A stretch of 14,710 nt of DNA from the NCBI GenBank assembly GCA_964651325.1, contig CAZYXP010000075.1, positions 1-14,710 of the forward strand. Reading direction: 5' to 3'. The notes under the pieces were generated by a model. It saw only the letters and a list, made by a program, of their open reading frames with translations. It was not told where the DNA came from and did not search any database. The DNA is from JADFOB01 sp964651325 (GTDB lineage: Bacteria; Planctomycetota; Phycisphaerae; UBA1845). Below are positions 6,391 through 13,662 of the stretch, in pieces (position 1 is the first letter of the stretch; each line of letters opens with the position of its first letter). A program made the translations under genes and the position numbers.

Positions 6391-6474
6391 AGGGAAAAAA
6401 AGCGGAGGCGGATGAGGGGGAAGCAGTGGGATCGGCAGGGCTGGCGAGGCGATGCGTTGGCTCGTTTGGAGCAC

Positions 6475-6499
6475 CGCGCGGGCTGAAGCCCGCGGCTCG
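6475..6499. repeat. TGAA-loop palindrome, copy 1
   Basis: CGCGGGC, TGAA, GCCCGCG forms a perfect 7-bp stem with a four-base loop. The 25-base unit recurs at 11188-11212 with only a few differences. Confidence 0.7.
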
Positions 6500-6513
6500 T
6501 GGACGCGCAACCT

Positions 6514-6537
6514 GTAGCACACCCGCCCTCGGGTGTG
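6514..6537 (+). repeat. REP-like element, copy 5 (variant stem)
   Basis: GTAG, stem CACACCCG, loop CCCT, perfect complement CGGGTGTG. Compared with copy 1 the changes on the left arm are matched on the right arm, while the foot and loop are unchanged. Confidence 0.78.
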
Positions 6538-6568
6538 ATCCAGAGGAGCCAACGGCTATCTCGCCCTC

Positions 6569-6592
6569 CCCAGCCGAGGGCGGCTGGGCTAC
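6569..6592 (-). repeat. REP-like element, copy 6
   Basis: On the minus strand GTAG is followed by CCCAGCCG, the loop CCCT and CGGCTGGG, identical to copy 1. It lies 31 bases from copy 5 in opposite orientation. The two form a head-to-head pair like the BIME arrangement of enterobacterial REPs. Confidence 0.78.
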
Positions 6593-6648
6593 ATACGAGC
6601 CCGGTGCGCCGGTGAACAAGACCCCGCAAGTCACGCGCGTCAGGCGGA

Positions 6649-8580
6649 TCACGCGGGCTGGGGGAATACCTCGCGGGACATTTTCGCGGCAGCTTGGGCT
6701 TCGGCGGCTACCTGGTCGGCGGCTAGTTCCGCGGCTTTGGCGCTGAAATCGCAACGCTGCTTGGCGAGCTCGGCGTCTTGCCGGAAGAGCCTCGCCTCTC
6801 GACGGGCCACGTCGGCCTCGCTGCGTGCGATGCCGGCTTCGTCCTGAACTCGGCTCAATTCCGTCAACGCTGCCTGCGCCTGGGCGAGAGATTCATCAAT
6901 GGATTGCTTGGCGCCCATCACTTCGCTCATCGCGTCGCTGGCCTGCTTCCATTGATCGCTCACCTCGTTACTGAGCAAGGCGGTCAGCTTGCGAATCCCC
7001 GCCTCGATTTCCAACACCGCCTGATTCGCCCGCTCAGGCGTGGGATCGCTCGCGATGGAATCCGGCATGGCGACTGAAGACGCGGCGGCGGCAGGTGCTT
7101 CAGCGGCAGGAGCCGCGGCCACAGGCGTTGCGGCCGGCTGCATCGGCGCGGAGGCCGCGACCGCTGTCGCAGAAGCGTCCGTTGCAGCGGGGCCTGCCGA
7201 TTCAGCGACCTCGGACGCTTGAACCTCTGAAGGATCGGCGCTCGCAGCCTCGACCGTGTCGACGTCCGGCATGCCCATTTCCGGCGGAGTCGGTTCCGGC
7301 GTGACGTCTTCCGACGCGACACTGTCGGACGTGATGCTTTCCGGAGAAGGCATCGCCGGCGCGTCAGGCGCGGGCTCGACCTGTTCGTCGGTTTGCTCCA
7401 TCACCTCGGGTTCAGCTTCGGTTTGATCCGTCGCCACAGGCTCGCATTCTATGTTGTCACTCGGCTCGGTTGCATCGGGAGACTCGCCCGTCTCGTCTGC
7501 TTGGTCTGCGACGTCCTGCTCGTCGCCGGTGGCCGTCTCGACTTCTGCCACGCTGTCGCCCGGCGCGTCGCCTGCGACATCCGAACCCTCCGCAGGGCAT
7601 GCGCCGGAATCGCTGATCGCCTCATCTTGATCTTGGCTGTCGATCGGAGCCTCGGGCTCGGTCGGTGCCGACTCCTGCATATCGGGGATCACCTCTGCAT
7701 GGGGATCCGCTGATTCGGCATCCACGGTCGCGGACTCCGCAGCGGCCGCGTCAACGGCGGCAGAATCGGCGGCTGGCGTCTCAAGGACCGGGGTCTCAGG
7801 AACCGGGGTTTCGGCGGCCGCAGTTTCGTCAGAAGAGGACGCTACGGCTCCGTCCGACTTGGGTTCGGCGTTGGCATCGCACGCGGCGGCCACCATGTCC
7901 ACGTCGTCGCTGGCGTCCTGAAGAATGCCCACGGCATCGGCCAAGTCGGCCTCGGCGGCGGCGAGCGCGGATTCAACCGCCGCGATCGAATCGTCGGCGT
8001 CCGTCGGGGCCTCATCCGTAGCGGCCTCGCCGATCGTTGGCTCATCCGTCGCCGGCTCGCCTGTCGGCGCCTCAGCCGCCGCTGGATTGTCCGTCGGTGG
8101 ATGGTCATCCGTCAGGGCCGCCACGCCGCTTTCCAGGACTTCTTGCGCGATCTTCTGGGCTTCGTCATCGATGGCCGACATCATGATTTCCTTTCGAACT
8201 CCGCCTAGTTCTCGATCAAATACATCTATCATTTCCCCCACGATCGGATCCTTCGCATCGCGGGCTATGGTGGCCAACTCCAGGCGGTCGAAATCGCTGT
8301 ATTTCTCCAGCAACGTTGAAGTGGGTTCCGCCTGGTTGCGCTTCAGGCAAACTCCGATGCGGCGCAGGAGTTCCAGCTCACTGCGAAGCCATCGCCGCGC
8401 CATTCGCCCGGCCGCGGTTACCCTTTCGAGCACTCCCTGGCGGGGAATGAAGTACGATCGGGGTTCCGGAGACGGCGGCGGCTGCGATGGCTCCCACTGC
8501 CTCGGCCGACGTAATCGCTTGGTTTTCCTGAACACTTCGATCCACCATGAATACAAACCACCAGTCCATACGTCGGACAA
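6649..8580 (-). CDS. Acidic low-complexity protein with C-terminal coiled coil, function unknown
   Basis: The 643-residue product falls into three parts. Residues 1-160 include a basic stretch (FRKTKRLRRPRQWEP) and a folded-looking helical segment (RRWLRSELELLRRIGVCL ... DFDRLELATIARDAKDP ... EMIDVFDREL). Residues 160-515 are Ala, Glu, Asp, Pro and Thr rich with no domain (ETPVPETPVLETPA, EAPAAAASS), almost certainly disordered and strongly acidic. Residues 517-635 form a long helical coiled coil (EIEAGIRKLTALLSNEV ... ARREARLFRQDAELAKQR). There is no signal peptide or membrane segment. The start is unsure: TTG 8580 is the longest choice, and an ATG pair near 8183 has AGGA at good spacing but would cut off the helical segment. 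It is divergent from the MMPL transporter. A scaffold or tether role would be a guess. Confidence 0.7.
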   Translation of the reverse strand: MSDVWTGGLYSWWIEVFRKTKRLRRPRQWEPSQPPPSPEPRSYFIPRQGVLERVTAAGRMARRWLRSELELLRRIGVCLKRNQAEPTSTLLEKYSDFDRLELATIARDAKDPIVGEMIDVFDRELGGVRKEIMMSAIDDEAQKIAQEVLESGVAALTDDHPPTDNPAAAEAPTGEPATDEPTIGEAATDEAPTDADDSIAAVESALAAAEADLADAVGILQDASDDVDMVAAACDANAEPKSDGAVASSSDETAAAETPVPETPVLETPAADSAAVDAAAAESATVDAESADPHAEVIPDMQESAPTEPEAPIDSQDQDEAISDSGACPAEGSDVAGDAPGDSVAEVETATGDEQDVADQADETGESPDATEPSDNIECEPVATDQTEAEPEVMEQTDEQVEPAPDAPAMPSPESITSDSVASEDVTPEPTPPEMGMPDVDTVEAASADPSEVQASEVAESAGPAATDASATAVAASAPMQPAATPVAAAPAAEAPAAAASSVAMPDSIASDPTPERANQAVLEIEAGIRKLTALLSNEVSDQWKQASDAMSEVMGAKQSIDESLAQAQAALTELSRVQDEAGIARSEADVARREARLFRQDAELAKQRCDFSAKAAELAADQVAAEAQAAAKMSREVFPQPA

Positions 8581-8864
8581 CCGCCACGCCGGCTAAACGC
8601 CGTGGATCGTTAGGGCCCGGACCCCACACATTACGGGACGAAACCGCGCCCACGGGCAAGACCGGCGCAGATTTTGGGCTCGATTGGATCGGATGATCCG
8701 CTTCGAGTAGGATGCCCGCCGAGCGGCGGCGACGTCCGATATGAGTGCCAACCCACCGGACCAAAGGGTACCCAGGCATTAACGCTTCCGGCCACCAAGG
8801 AAGCACACGAGCGGCGAGCATGCGGTGGGAGTCCACGCGGCGTGATTTCTGACAATCAAGATCG

Positions 8865-11141
8865 ATGATGAAGCGCTGGGCAAGGTTTGTCTCCAGAACG
8901 TATTGGGTGTGGGTGATTGGCTGGCCCGTGGTGGCGCTGGCCATCTGGCTGCCAGCGCCGCGGGTGTCGAACCTGCTGGCCGACGACGACACGGGGTTTC
9001 TCCCGGCCTCCAGCCCATCGGTCCAAGCGCAGGCGCTGCTACGCCAAGAGTTTCCCGGGCGCGCGCCATTGGCGACCGCCGCGATCGTCGCGTTTCGCGA
9101 TGGCGGCCTGACCAACTCCGATCGAAGCCACCTCGACGCGCTCGCCGGCCAGCTCGTGGCCCAATCCTCGCGGCTCGAGTGGACCGTACACGCGACCGCC
9201 CTGCAGCCGCACCTACGACCGATTCTCGAAACCCGCGACCAAACCGCAGCAATGATCGTTGTCGATCTTCCCGCGTCTCGGCTCACGCAAAGCAGCGTCA
9301 ACCGCGTTCGCGAGATCAAGCGGATTCTCAGCGAGATCAGCTTTGATGCCGGGTTGCAAGTGGAAACCACGGGCACGGCCATTCTCGGCGAATTGCTCGA
9401 CGCCAGCGCGAAGCGCGATGTCGATCTCACCACGATCTGGGCGTTCGTGGCGGTCATGGCGATTCTTCTGGTGATCTACAGAAGCCCCATCGCGATGCTG
9501 CTGCCCCTAGCGACGATTGGCATGTCGCTGCTGCTTGTGCTGGGCCTGCTCGGCTGGGCGGCGACGATGGGGCTGCCCATCAACGCCCTGGTCGAGATGT
9601 TCATCGTGGTCATCCTCGTGGGTTCGGGCGTTGATTATTGCCTTTTTCTGTTTTCACGCCTTCGCGAGAAACGGGGTGAAGGCTTGGGGATGAGTGACGC
9701 CGTCGAAGCCTCGCTCGCGCAGACCGGCGGCGCGATTCTTGCTAGCGCAGGCACCAACGCCGCCGCCCTGGCCGTGCTGGTCCTGGCGGGCAATCGCGAT
9801 TTGTACACATCCGGGCCGACGATCGCAATCGCGATTTGCATCGCTACGTTCGCCGTCTTGACGCTGGTTCCGTCGCTCTTGCGGCTGGTCGGCAAGGCCT
9901 TGTTCTGGCCGCGGGTCCGGGGCATCCCGCTAAACGAAGACAGCCGCGCCTGGTCGGCCATTGCTCGGTTTGTGGTGCGCCGTCCCGTATTCGGCTCGGT
10001 GGCTACGATCGTGCTTCTGGCGCCGTTTACGCTGATCGGCGCGCGGGCGGAGCCGCTTTTCGACGCGTTGGAAGAATGGCCGGCCGACACCTCCCTGGTT
10101 CGAGGCGCGAGGCTCTATCAAGAGAAATTCTTCCATACATCCGGCGTCAGCGAGCTGTCGCTTATGGCCGATGTGGCGGAGCTTTCTATCGACGAGGACG
10201 GCCTCGCCAAGATGAAATCCTTCGCCGATCGGCTCCACGATCGTCTCTCGCACGAAATGCCCCTGCTTTATCAAAGAGATCTTCACCACCCGCTGGGCAC
10301 AGAACGTCAGCGGAGTAGCCATGGGGCAACCACCCAACAGACACCGAGTCTGCTGCAGAATCTGACGGAAAAACTCGCGAGGAACGCCTACGTCGGGCAG
10401 TCCGGCCATGTGGTCCGTATCGACCTGGGCTTTGCGATGCCGGCGCGGTCTGACGAGGCGATGGATCAAATCCCGGGGCTCAAAGCCATGGCAGCCCAGT
10501 CGCTGCGCGAATCCGGGCTCGGGCTCGATTCCGGCCGGGCCTCGCCGGCGATTCTCGTCAGCGGCGAAACGGCGAGCTATCGCGACATGCGTGACCTGCG
10601 GCGTCGCGATTTTCGCATCGTGGCCGGCGGGGCGACGGTTTTGATCTTTCTGATTCTGCTCGCGATCATACGGTCGATTCCGCAATCGCTGGTGCTAGTC
10701 GGGGCGACGCTGCTAACCTATTTGGCGACGTACGGCGCGAGTGCGATCGTGTTTCGAATCTGGTACGGGTTGGACGGACTAAACTGGCAGATCGATTTTC
10801 TGCTGTTTATCATCATCATGAGCCTGGGGCAGGATTACAATATCCTGGTCGCCACGCGCATCCGAGAGGAGCGCCGGACCCACCCGCCGGAACAGGCAGT
10901 CGAACGGGCGGTGCGAAAGACGGGCAAGGTTGTCAGCAGTTGCGGACTGATCATGGCGGCCACGTTCGCATCCTTGCTCTCCGCCTCTCTGATCGTGATG
11001 AAGCAGTTCGCTGTGGCGTTTGCGTTGGGCATTTTGCTGGATACCTTCGTGGTCCGACCGGTGCTCGTGCCTTCGCTGATCCTGCTCCTGACGCGAGGGG
11101 CGAAAAACAGCCGCGCCGAAGGCGTTGTTGGCAGGCGTTAG
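8865..11141 (+). CDS. MMPL/RND-superfamily transporter
   Basis: The 758-residue membrane protein has the duplicated RND layout: one helix (13-30), a periplasmic domain (about 35-185), then five or so helices. A second half repeats this (helix about 374-391, periplasmic domain to about 580, helices to 744). Each half has the transmembrane acidic motif of the MMPL family: GSGVDYCL (253-260) and SLGQDYNI (653-660), with the aspartates D257 and D657 thought to relay protons. Family members export lipids, hopanoids or other hydrophobic molecules from the inner membrane. The N-terminal LLADDDTGFLPASSPS is also typical. ATG 8865 or 8868 starts the gene; no Shine-Dalgarno is clear. No membrane-fusion or outer-membrane partner gene is adjacent, as is normal for this family. 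The transported substrate cannot be told. Confidence 0.9.
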   Translation: MMKRWARFVSRTYWVWVIGWPVVALAIWLPAPRVSNLLADDDTGFLPASSPSVQAQALLRQEFPGRAPLATAAIVAFRDGGLTNSDRSHLDALAGQLVAQSSRLEWTVHATALQPHLRPILETRDQTAAMIVVDLPASRLTQSSVNRVREIKRILSEISFDAGLQVETTGTAILGELLDASAKRDVDLTTIWAFVAVMAILLVIYRSPIAMLLPLATIGMSLLLVLGLLGWAATMGLPINALVEMFIVVILVGSGVDYCLFLFSRLREKRGEGLGMSDAVEASLAQTGGAILASAGTNAAALAVLVLAGNRDLYTSGPTIAIAICIATFAVLTLVPSLLRLVGKALFWPRVRGIPLNEDSRAWSAIARFVVRRPVFGSVATIVLLAPFTLIGARAEPLFDALEEWPADTSLVRGARLYQEKFFHTSGVSELSLMADVAELSIDEDGLAKMKSFADRLHDRLSHEMPLLYQRDLHHPLGTERQRSSHGATTQQTPSLLQNLTEKLARNAYVGQSGHVVRIDLGFAMPARSDEAMDQIPGLKAMAAQSLRESGLGLDSGRASPAILVSGETASYRDMRDLRRRDFRIVAGGATVLIFLILLAIIRSIPQSLVLVGATLLTYLATYGASAIVFRIWYGLDGLNWQIDFLLFIIIMSLGQDYNILVATRIREERRTHPPEQAVERAVRKTGKVVSSCGLIMAATFASLLSASLIVMKQFAVAFALGILLDTFVVRPVLVPSLILLLTRGAKNSRAEGVVGRR

Positions 11142-11157
11142 AGCGGGCTCATATTCT
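11128..11157 (+). promoter_or_regulatory. Candidate sigma-70 promoter for rnpA
   Basis: TTGGCA (11128-11133) and TATTCT (11152-11157) are 18 bases apart, matching the consensus at 5/6 and 4/6. The -35 box lies in the last codons of the transporter gene. Transcription would start near 11164, giving a leader of about 120 bases that contains the TGAA-loop palindrome. Confidence 0.4.
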
Positions 11158-11187
11158 ATGTAGCGGTTGTCGGGTCAACCCCGCGGC

Positions 11188-11212
11188 CGCGCAGGCTGAA
11201 GCCCGCAGCTCA
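11188..11212. repeat. TGAA-loop palindrome, copy 2
   Basis: It matches the copy at 6475-6499 at nearly every position; one A-C mismatch weakens the stem (GCAGGC, TGAA, GCCCGC). It lies in the predicted rnpA leader. Confidence 0.65.
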
Positions 11213-11282
11213 GGTTGGGATCATCGTTGTGGAGCTTGGGAAACAGCCCGCAAGAAAACTGACCGGAGATGCTTACACGACC

Positions 11283-11669
11283 ATGACCCTGCCACCCTAC
11301 CAAAACGATCAGCGATTTCGACGGCGCGAACGGTTGCGCCTGCGGGTGGATTTTGCGCGGGTGTTTGCCGAGAAATGCACGTCTTCCAACCGGCAACTCG
11401 TCGTCTACGTCGCGGCCAACGAACTCGGCTGGTCGCGATTGGGGCGCAGCGTCGGCCGGCGGGTGGGCAATGCCATTCGGCGCAACCGCGTGCGTCGTTG
11501 GATTCGCGAAGCGTTCCGGACTCAGAAATCACTTTTTCCGGCGGGGCTGGATATCGTCGTAGTGGCCAAGCCGCAATCGGCCGAGAACGCGGGCGACATG
11601 TTCGAGGGGCTGCCGGACTTGATCGCGAGGGCGGCAAGAAAACTCCAGCGACGAGCGAAGAATGTATGA
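11283..11669 (+). CDS. rnpA: Ribonuclease P protein component
   Basis: The 128-residue basic protein is the C5/RnpA subunit, which helps the RNase P RNA bind and cut the 5' leader of precursor tRNAs. The opening RFRRRERLRLRVDFARVF (11-28) and the RNR signature in SVGRRVGNAIRRNRVRRWIREAFR (56-79) are diagnostic; AGLDIVVVAKP (87-97) is the following strand. ATG 11283 fits the family start best; an in-frame GTG at 11229 would add 18 residues unlike the family. Neither start has a well-spaced ribosome binding site. Usually rpmH (ribosomal protein L34) lies directly upstream and yidD or yidC downstream; none is visible here. A transporter precedes rnpA and a convergent regulator gene follows it. 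Confidence 0.93.
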   Translation: MTLPPYQNDQRFRRRERLRLRVDFARVFAEKCTSSNRQLVVYVAANELGWSRLGRSVGRRVGNAIRRNRVRRWIREAFRTQKSLFPAGLDIVVVAKPQSAENAGDMFEGLPDLIARAARKLQRRAKNV

Positions 11670-11699
11670 GGGGGCGGACAGCCAATGGCCGCCGCCCCC
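11670..11699 (+). terminator. GC-rich hairpin after rnpA
   Basis: GGGGGCGG (11670-11677), directly after the rnpA stop, pairs perfectly with CCGCCCCC (11692-11699) around a 14-base loop. No T-tract follows, so it would be a weak intrinsic terminator or a 3'-end stabiliser. It lies between convergent genes. Confidence 0.5.
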
Positions 11700-11751
11700 T
11701 ATCCCACCGTACCAATGCACCGTAACCCGCTAGGGGCCGTTGCTCCGATGC

Positions 11752-11812
11752 CGCTTCGCGGGCTTGCTAAAGCCGCTCGGCGACTTGACACCGTCGCTTC
11801 GCGGGCCTGTTA
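11752..11812 (+). repeat. Pair of 18-bp direct repeats
   Basis: CGCTTCGCGGGCTTGCTA (11752-11769) and CGCTTCGCGGGCCTGTTA (11795-11812) match at 16 of 18 positions. The second copy supplies the stop codon of the helix-turn-helix gene on the other strand. Confidence 0.55.
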
Positions 11813-12163
11813 CGCTCGAAGCATTTTCGTCACGCCTTTGCTGACGTGGTACTTGTTGTTTTCCAGCTTGATGTCAATGCCCGCGTCCTCGAGGTAGTTG
11901 AGGTAGCGGAACAGCGTGCGCCGAGACGTCTTCAGCTTTCGCCCGAGATCGGCGACGCTGGCTCCCTGCTGCATCAGCTTGATCATCTTCACCTGTCGGC
12001 CAAAGATTGATTTCTCGCTTTCCATGTCTTTGCAGAGCTTCTGGGCCGCTTTCTTGACCGCAAGATTCGAATCAAACTGCTTCGATTTGACCGCGGCCTT
12101 AAGCGCCACGTGAATGGCTAGCGTCTCCGTGAAATCCGAACTAGCACCGATTTGATTTGCCAT
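11810..12163 (-). CDS. Small helix-turn-helix (DeoR/HTH_11-like) DNA-binding protein
   Basis: The 117-residue protein has an Ala- and Lys-rich helical N-terminus (1-50). A winged helix-turn-helix follows (about 56-107): GRQVKMIKLMQQGASVADLGRKLKTSRRTLFRYLNYLEDAGIDI, then a beta wing (KLENNKYHVSKG). The recognition helix SRRTLFRYLNYL resembles the N-terminal domain of DeoR and YafY-type regulators. There is no ligand-binding or WYL domain, so it would be a stand-alone binder whose target is unknown. ATG 12163 has GGAGA about 10 bases upstream. It is convergent with rnpA, and a promoter is visible about 100 bases upstream. Alternatives are a nucleoid-type protein or an accessory subunit. Confidence 0.72.
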   Translation of the reverse strand: MANQIGASSDFTETLAIHVALKAAVKSKQFDSNLAVKKAAQKLCKDMESEKSIFGRQVKMIKLMQQGASVADLGRKLKTSRRTLFRYLNYLEDAGIDIKLENNKYHVSKGVTKMLRA

Positions 12164-12603
12164 GACCTATTTCTCCAATCTCCCCTACGGCCGTTTCCGT
12201 TCGCCTACCGGGATAATCGTTCCCGCCACGCTTTAACCCGACGCACTCGTCATTCTGACGTTGCAGGCACTCTACCAGCATTCCCACCCAATGACAAGGC
12301 GTGTCACTGACTTTTTTTCCAGTCGGCGTGCCAACCGTGCGTCGCCTACCCAGGTGACAGGAAACGCCATAAACTATGTAGAGTCGGGAGCTTGCGATCC
12401 GCGGCGTGCGATCGGCAAAGAATTCACAGCCCCCCACATGCCCCGTCGCCTCGGCCTCATCGCCCGATGCCGCCGGCTTGTCCGCCCAAAAAGAGATCCG
12501 ATCACCGACTGACGGACGAATCCGCCGATCGGCAGGCTGATAATCCAGGAAGGATGCGGCGACTGCCGACGCTTTGGCGAGCTGGGGCCGGACATGGTGT
12601 GAC
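12164..12603. other. Gap between the S66 peptidase and helix-turn-helix genes
   Basis: In 440 bases I see a strong promoter for the helix-turn-helix gene with a leader of about 100 bases. The rest has no assigned gene. Two overlapping minus-strand frames are open here: one of 73 codons from ATG 12595, and one of 98 codons from GTG 12437 whose frame runs on upstream without a start codon. Neither has a ribosome binding site or a recognisable domain. Confidence 0.5.
12269..12297 (-). promoter_or_regulatory. Candidate extended -10 sigma-70 promoter of the helix-turn-helix gene
   Basis: On the minus strand TTGTCA (12292-12297) and TAGAGT (12269-12274) are 17 bases apart, matching the consensus at 5/6 and 4/6. 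TGG directly before the -10 box fits an extended -10 element. Transcription would start near 12262, about 100 bases before ATG 12163. Confidence 0.5.
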
Positions 12604-13656
12604 TCAATCCTGACGCCGGGAAGCGCTTTCCTGCGGCCAAATCAACTCGAACCGACTGTCGCCGATCGGGCGGGCCTTCAGGCCGGTGCGTAGCGGAAGC
12701 GGTGACATGGGCCAGATGTGGCCGATGGAGTCGGTCACCGCCACCGGTTTGTCCCATCCGGCGGGCAGGTGAAACGTCAGCAGATCGAGCATCGCTTCGG
12801 TTAGCGGCGAGGTTCCTTCGTGGAAGTCGCCAAGCAAGATACCTTCGCACCGATCCCAGAAGCCGGAGAGCGTCAGGTGTGCCAACCAGCGGTCATGACG
12901 ACTCATGCGGTCGTTGAAGTCTTCGAGCACGACCCAGCAACCTCGCGGGTTGGCAAACCGGTCGAACCTCGGACACAACAGCGCCGGAAACACGGACAGA
13001 TTCCCGCCGACAAACGCCAGCTCCGCCTCATCGTCTACGTGCCCTTGACGAAGGCTAATGGTAACCGGCCGCGACGACCCGCGCCCCTCAATCATCGAAA
13101 CCACGTCGCGAAAGAATCCGCGAAACTCGTCTGGGAACTTGGAGCGAGCCCACGCCTTCGGCGATTTGCCGTCCAGCGGACCATCAAACTCCAAGCTTCG
13201 CGCGTGGTGACGCAAGCTATAAGGAAAAAACGCCGGCGAAATGTCATAAACGCCCAACCCCATAGGATAGCCCGCCACGATGTTCACCAGCGTCGTGATC
13301 TCGCTGAATCCGATCAAGGCCACCGGCCGGGTGCGGCCTTCCAACACATCGAAGTCGATTCGAGGTAGAATTCTGGTCAGCCACGCCCCCCCGCGGACCA
13401 CCACAATCGCGGCGGTGCGATTGTCGCCCAACGCCGCCTCAAGATCAGCCGCCCGCTCCGCATCGTCTCGACGGCCGCAGGATTGGTCCTGCTCGTCAAC
13501 ATCAAACAGCACCGGGTTCAGCGTCACGCGATAGCCCGGACCGATCCCCTCTTGAACCAGCTCGATCAGCCCGTCAATCGATTGAATGTCCGGATCGGCC
13601 AGAAAGGATCGACAGGAACCCGCCGGCGCCGCGAGGTGGATGATCGGCATGTCCAT
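12604..13656 (-). CDS. S66-family peptidase (LD-carboxypeptidase LdcA/MccF-like)
   Basis: The 350-residue protein has the S66 serine-peptidase elements. The nucleophile Ser lies in IGFSEITTL (S118), VGGNLSV is at 216-222, the catalytic Glu is in VVLEDFND (E245) and the catalytic His in DSIGHIWP (H313). The early segment VVVRGGAWLTRILPRIDFDVL is the typical RGGYG-like loop, here with GAW. The family cleaves the L,D-peptide bond of tetrapeptide wall stems during murein recycling (LdcA) or inactivates microcin-like peptides (MccF); sequence alone does not separate them. No signal peptide is present, as in cytosolic LdcA. It starts 6 bases after the BtpA-family stop codon, so the two are almost certainly co-transcribed. 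Two in-frame ATGs (13656, 13650) are possible starts. Confidence 0.85.
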   Translation of the reverse strand: MDMPIIHLAAPAGSCRSFLADPDIQSIDGLIELVQEGIGPGYRVTLNPVLFDVDEQDQSCGRRDDAERAADLEAALGDNRTAAIVVVRGGAWLTRILPRIDFDVLEGRTRPVALIGFSEITTLVNIVAGYPMGLGVYDISPAFFPYSLRHHARSLEFDGPLDGKSPKAWARSKFPDEFRGFFRDVVSMIEGRGSSRPVTISLRQGHVDDEAELAFVGGNLSVFPALLCPRFDRFANPRGCWVVLEDFNDRMSRHDRWLAHLTLSGFWDRCEGILLGDFHEGTSPLTEAMLDLLTFHLPAGWDKPVAVTDSIGHIWPMSPLPLRTGLKARPIGDSRFELIWPQESASRRQD

Positions 13657-13662
13657 CAGAGC

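Larger units (their letters stand above)
5983..6648. other. Repeat-dense gap between the radical SAM and coiled-coil genes
   Basis: These 666 bases hold no full-length gene. From left to right: the radical SAM promoter, a GCTGTTAGTCGTCAGC block (6083-6116), half of a CAGAGC-family element (6129-6155) and a dockerin-like remnant (6169-6339). Then come an ACCACCAAG repeat (6362-6390), a TGAA-loop palindrome (6475-6499) and two REP-like elements (6514-6537, 6569-6592). Confidence 0.7.

Noticed and set aside
2260..6592. CRISPR array made of the repeated GTAG elements
   Set aside because: Copies are scattered over 4 kb in both orientations with genes between them and no regular spacing; no cas genes are present.
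8674..8868. A 64-codon plus-strand frame ending with TGA overlapping the MMPL start
   Set aside because: The overlap resembles coupling, but the frame begins at TTG without a ribosome binding site and the translation has no recognisable pattern.
8378..9457. A 359-codon minus-strand frame
   Set aside because: It overlaps the MMPL transporter and the 5' end of the coiled-coil gene, both of which have clear protein features; its own translation is Arg- and Ser-rich with no domain.
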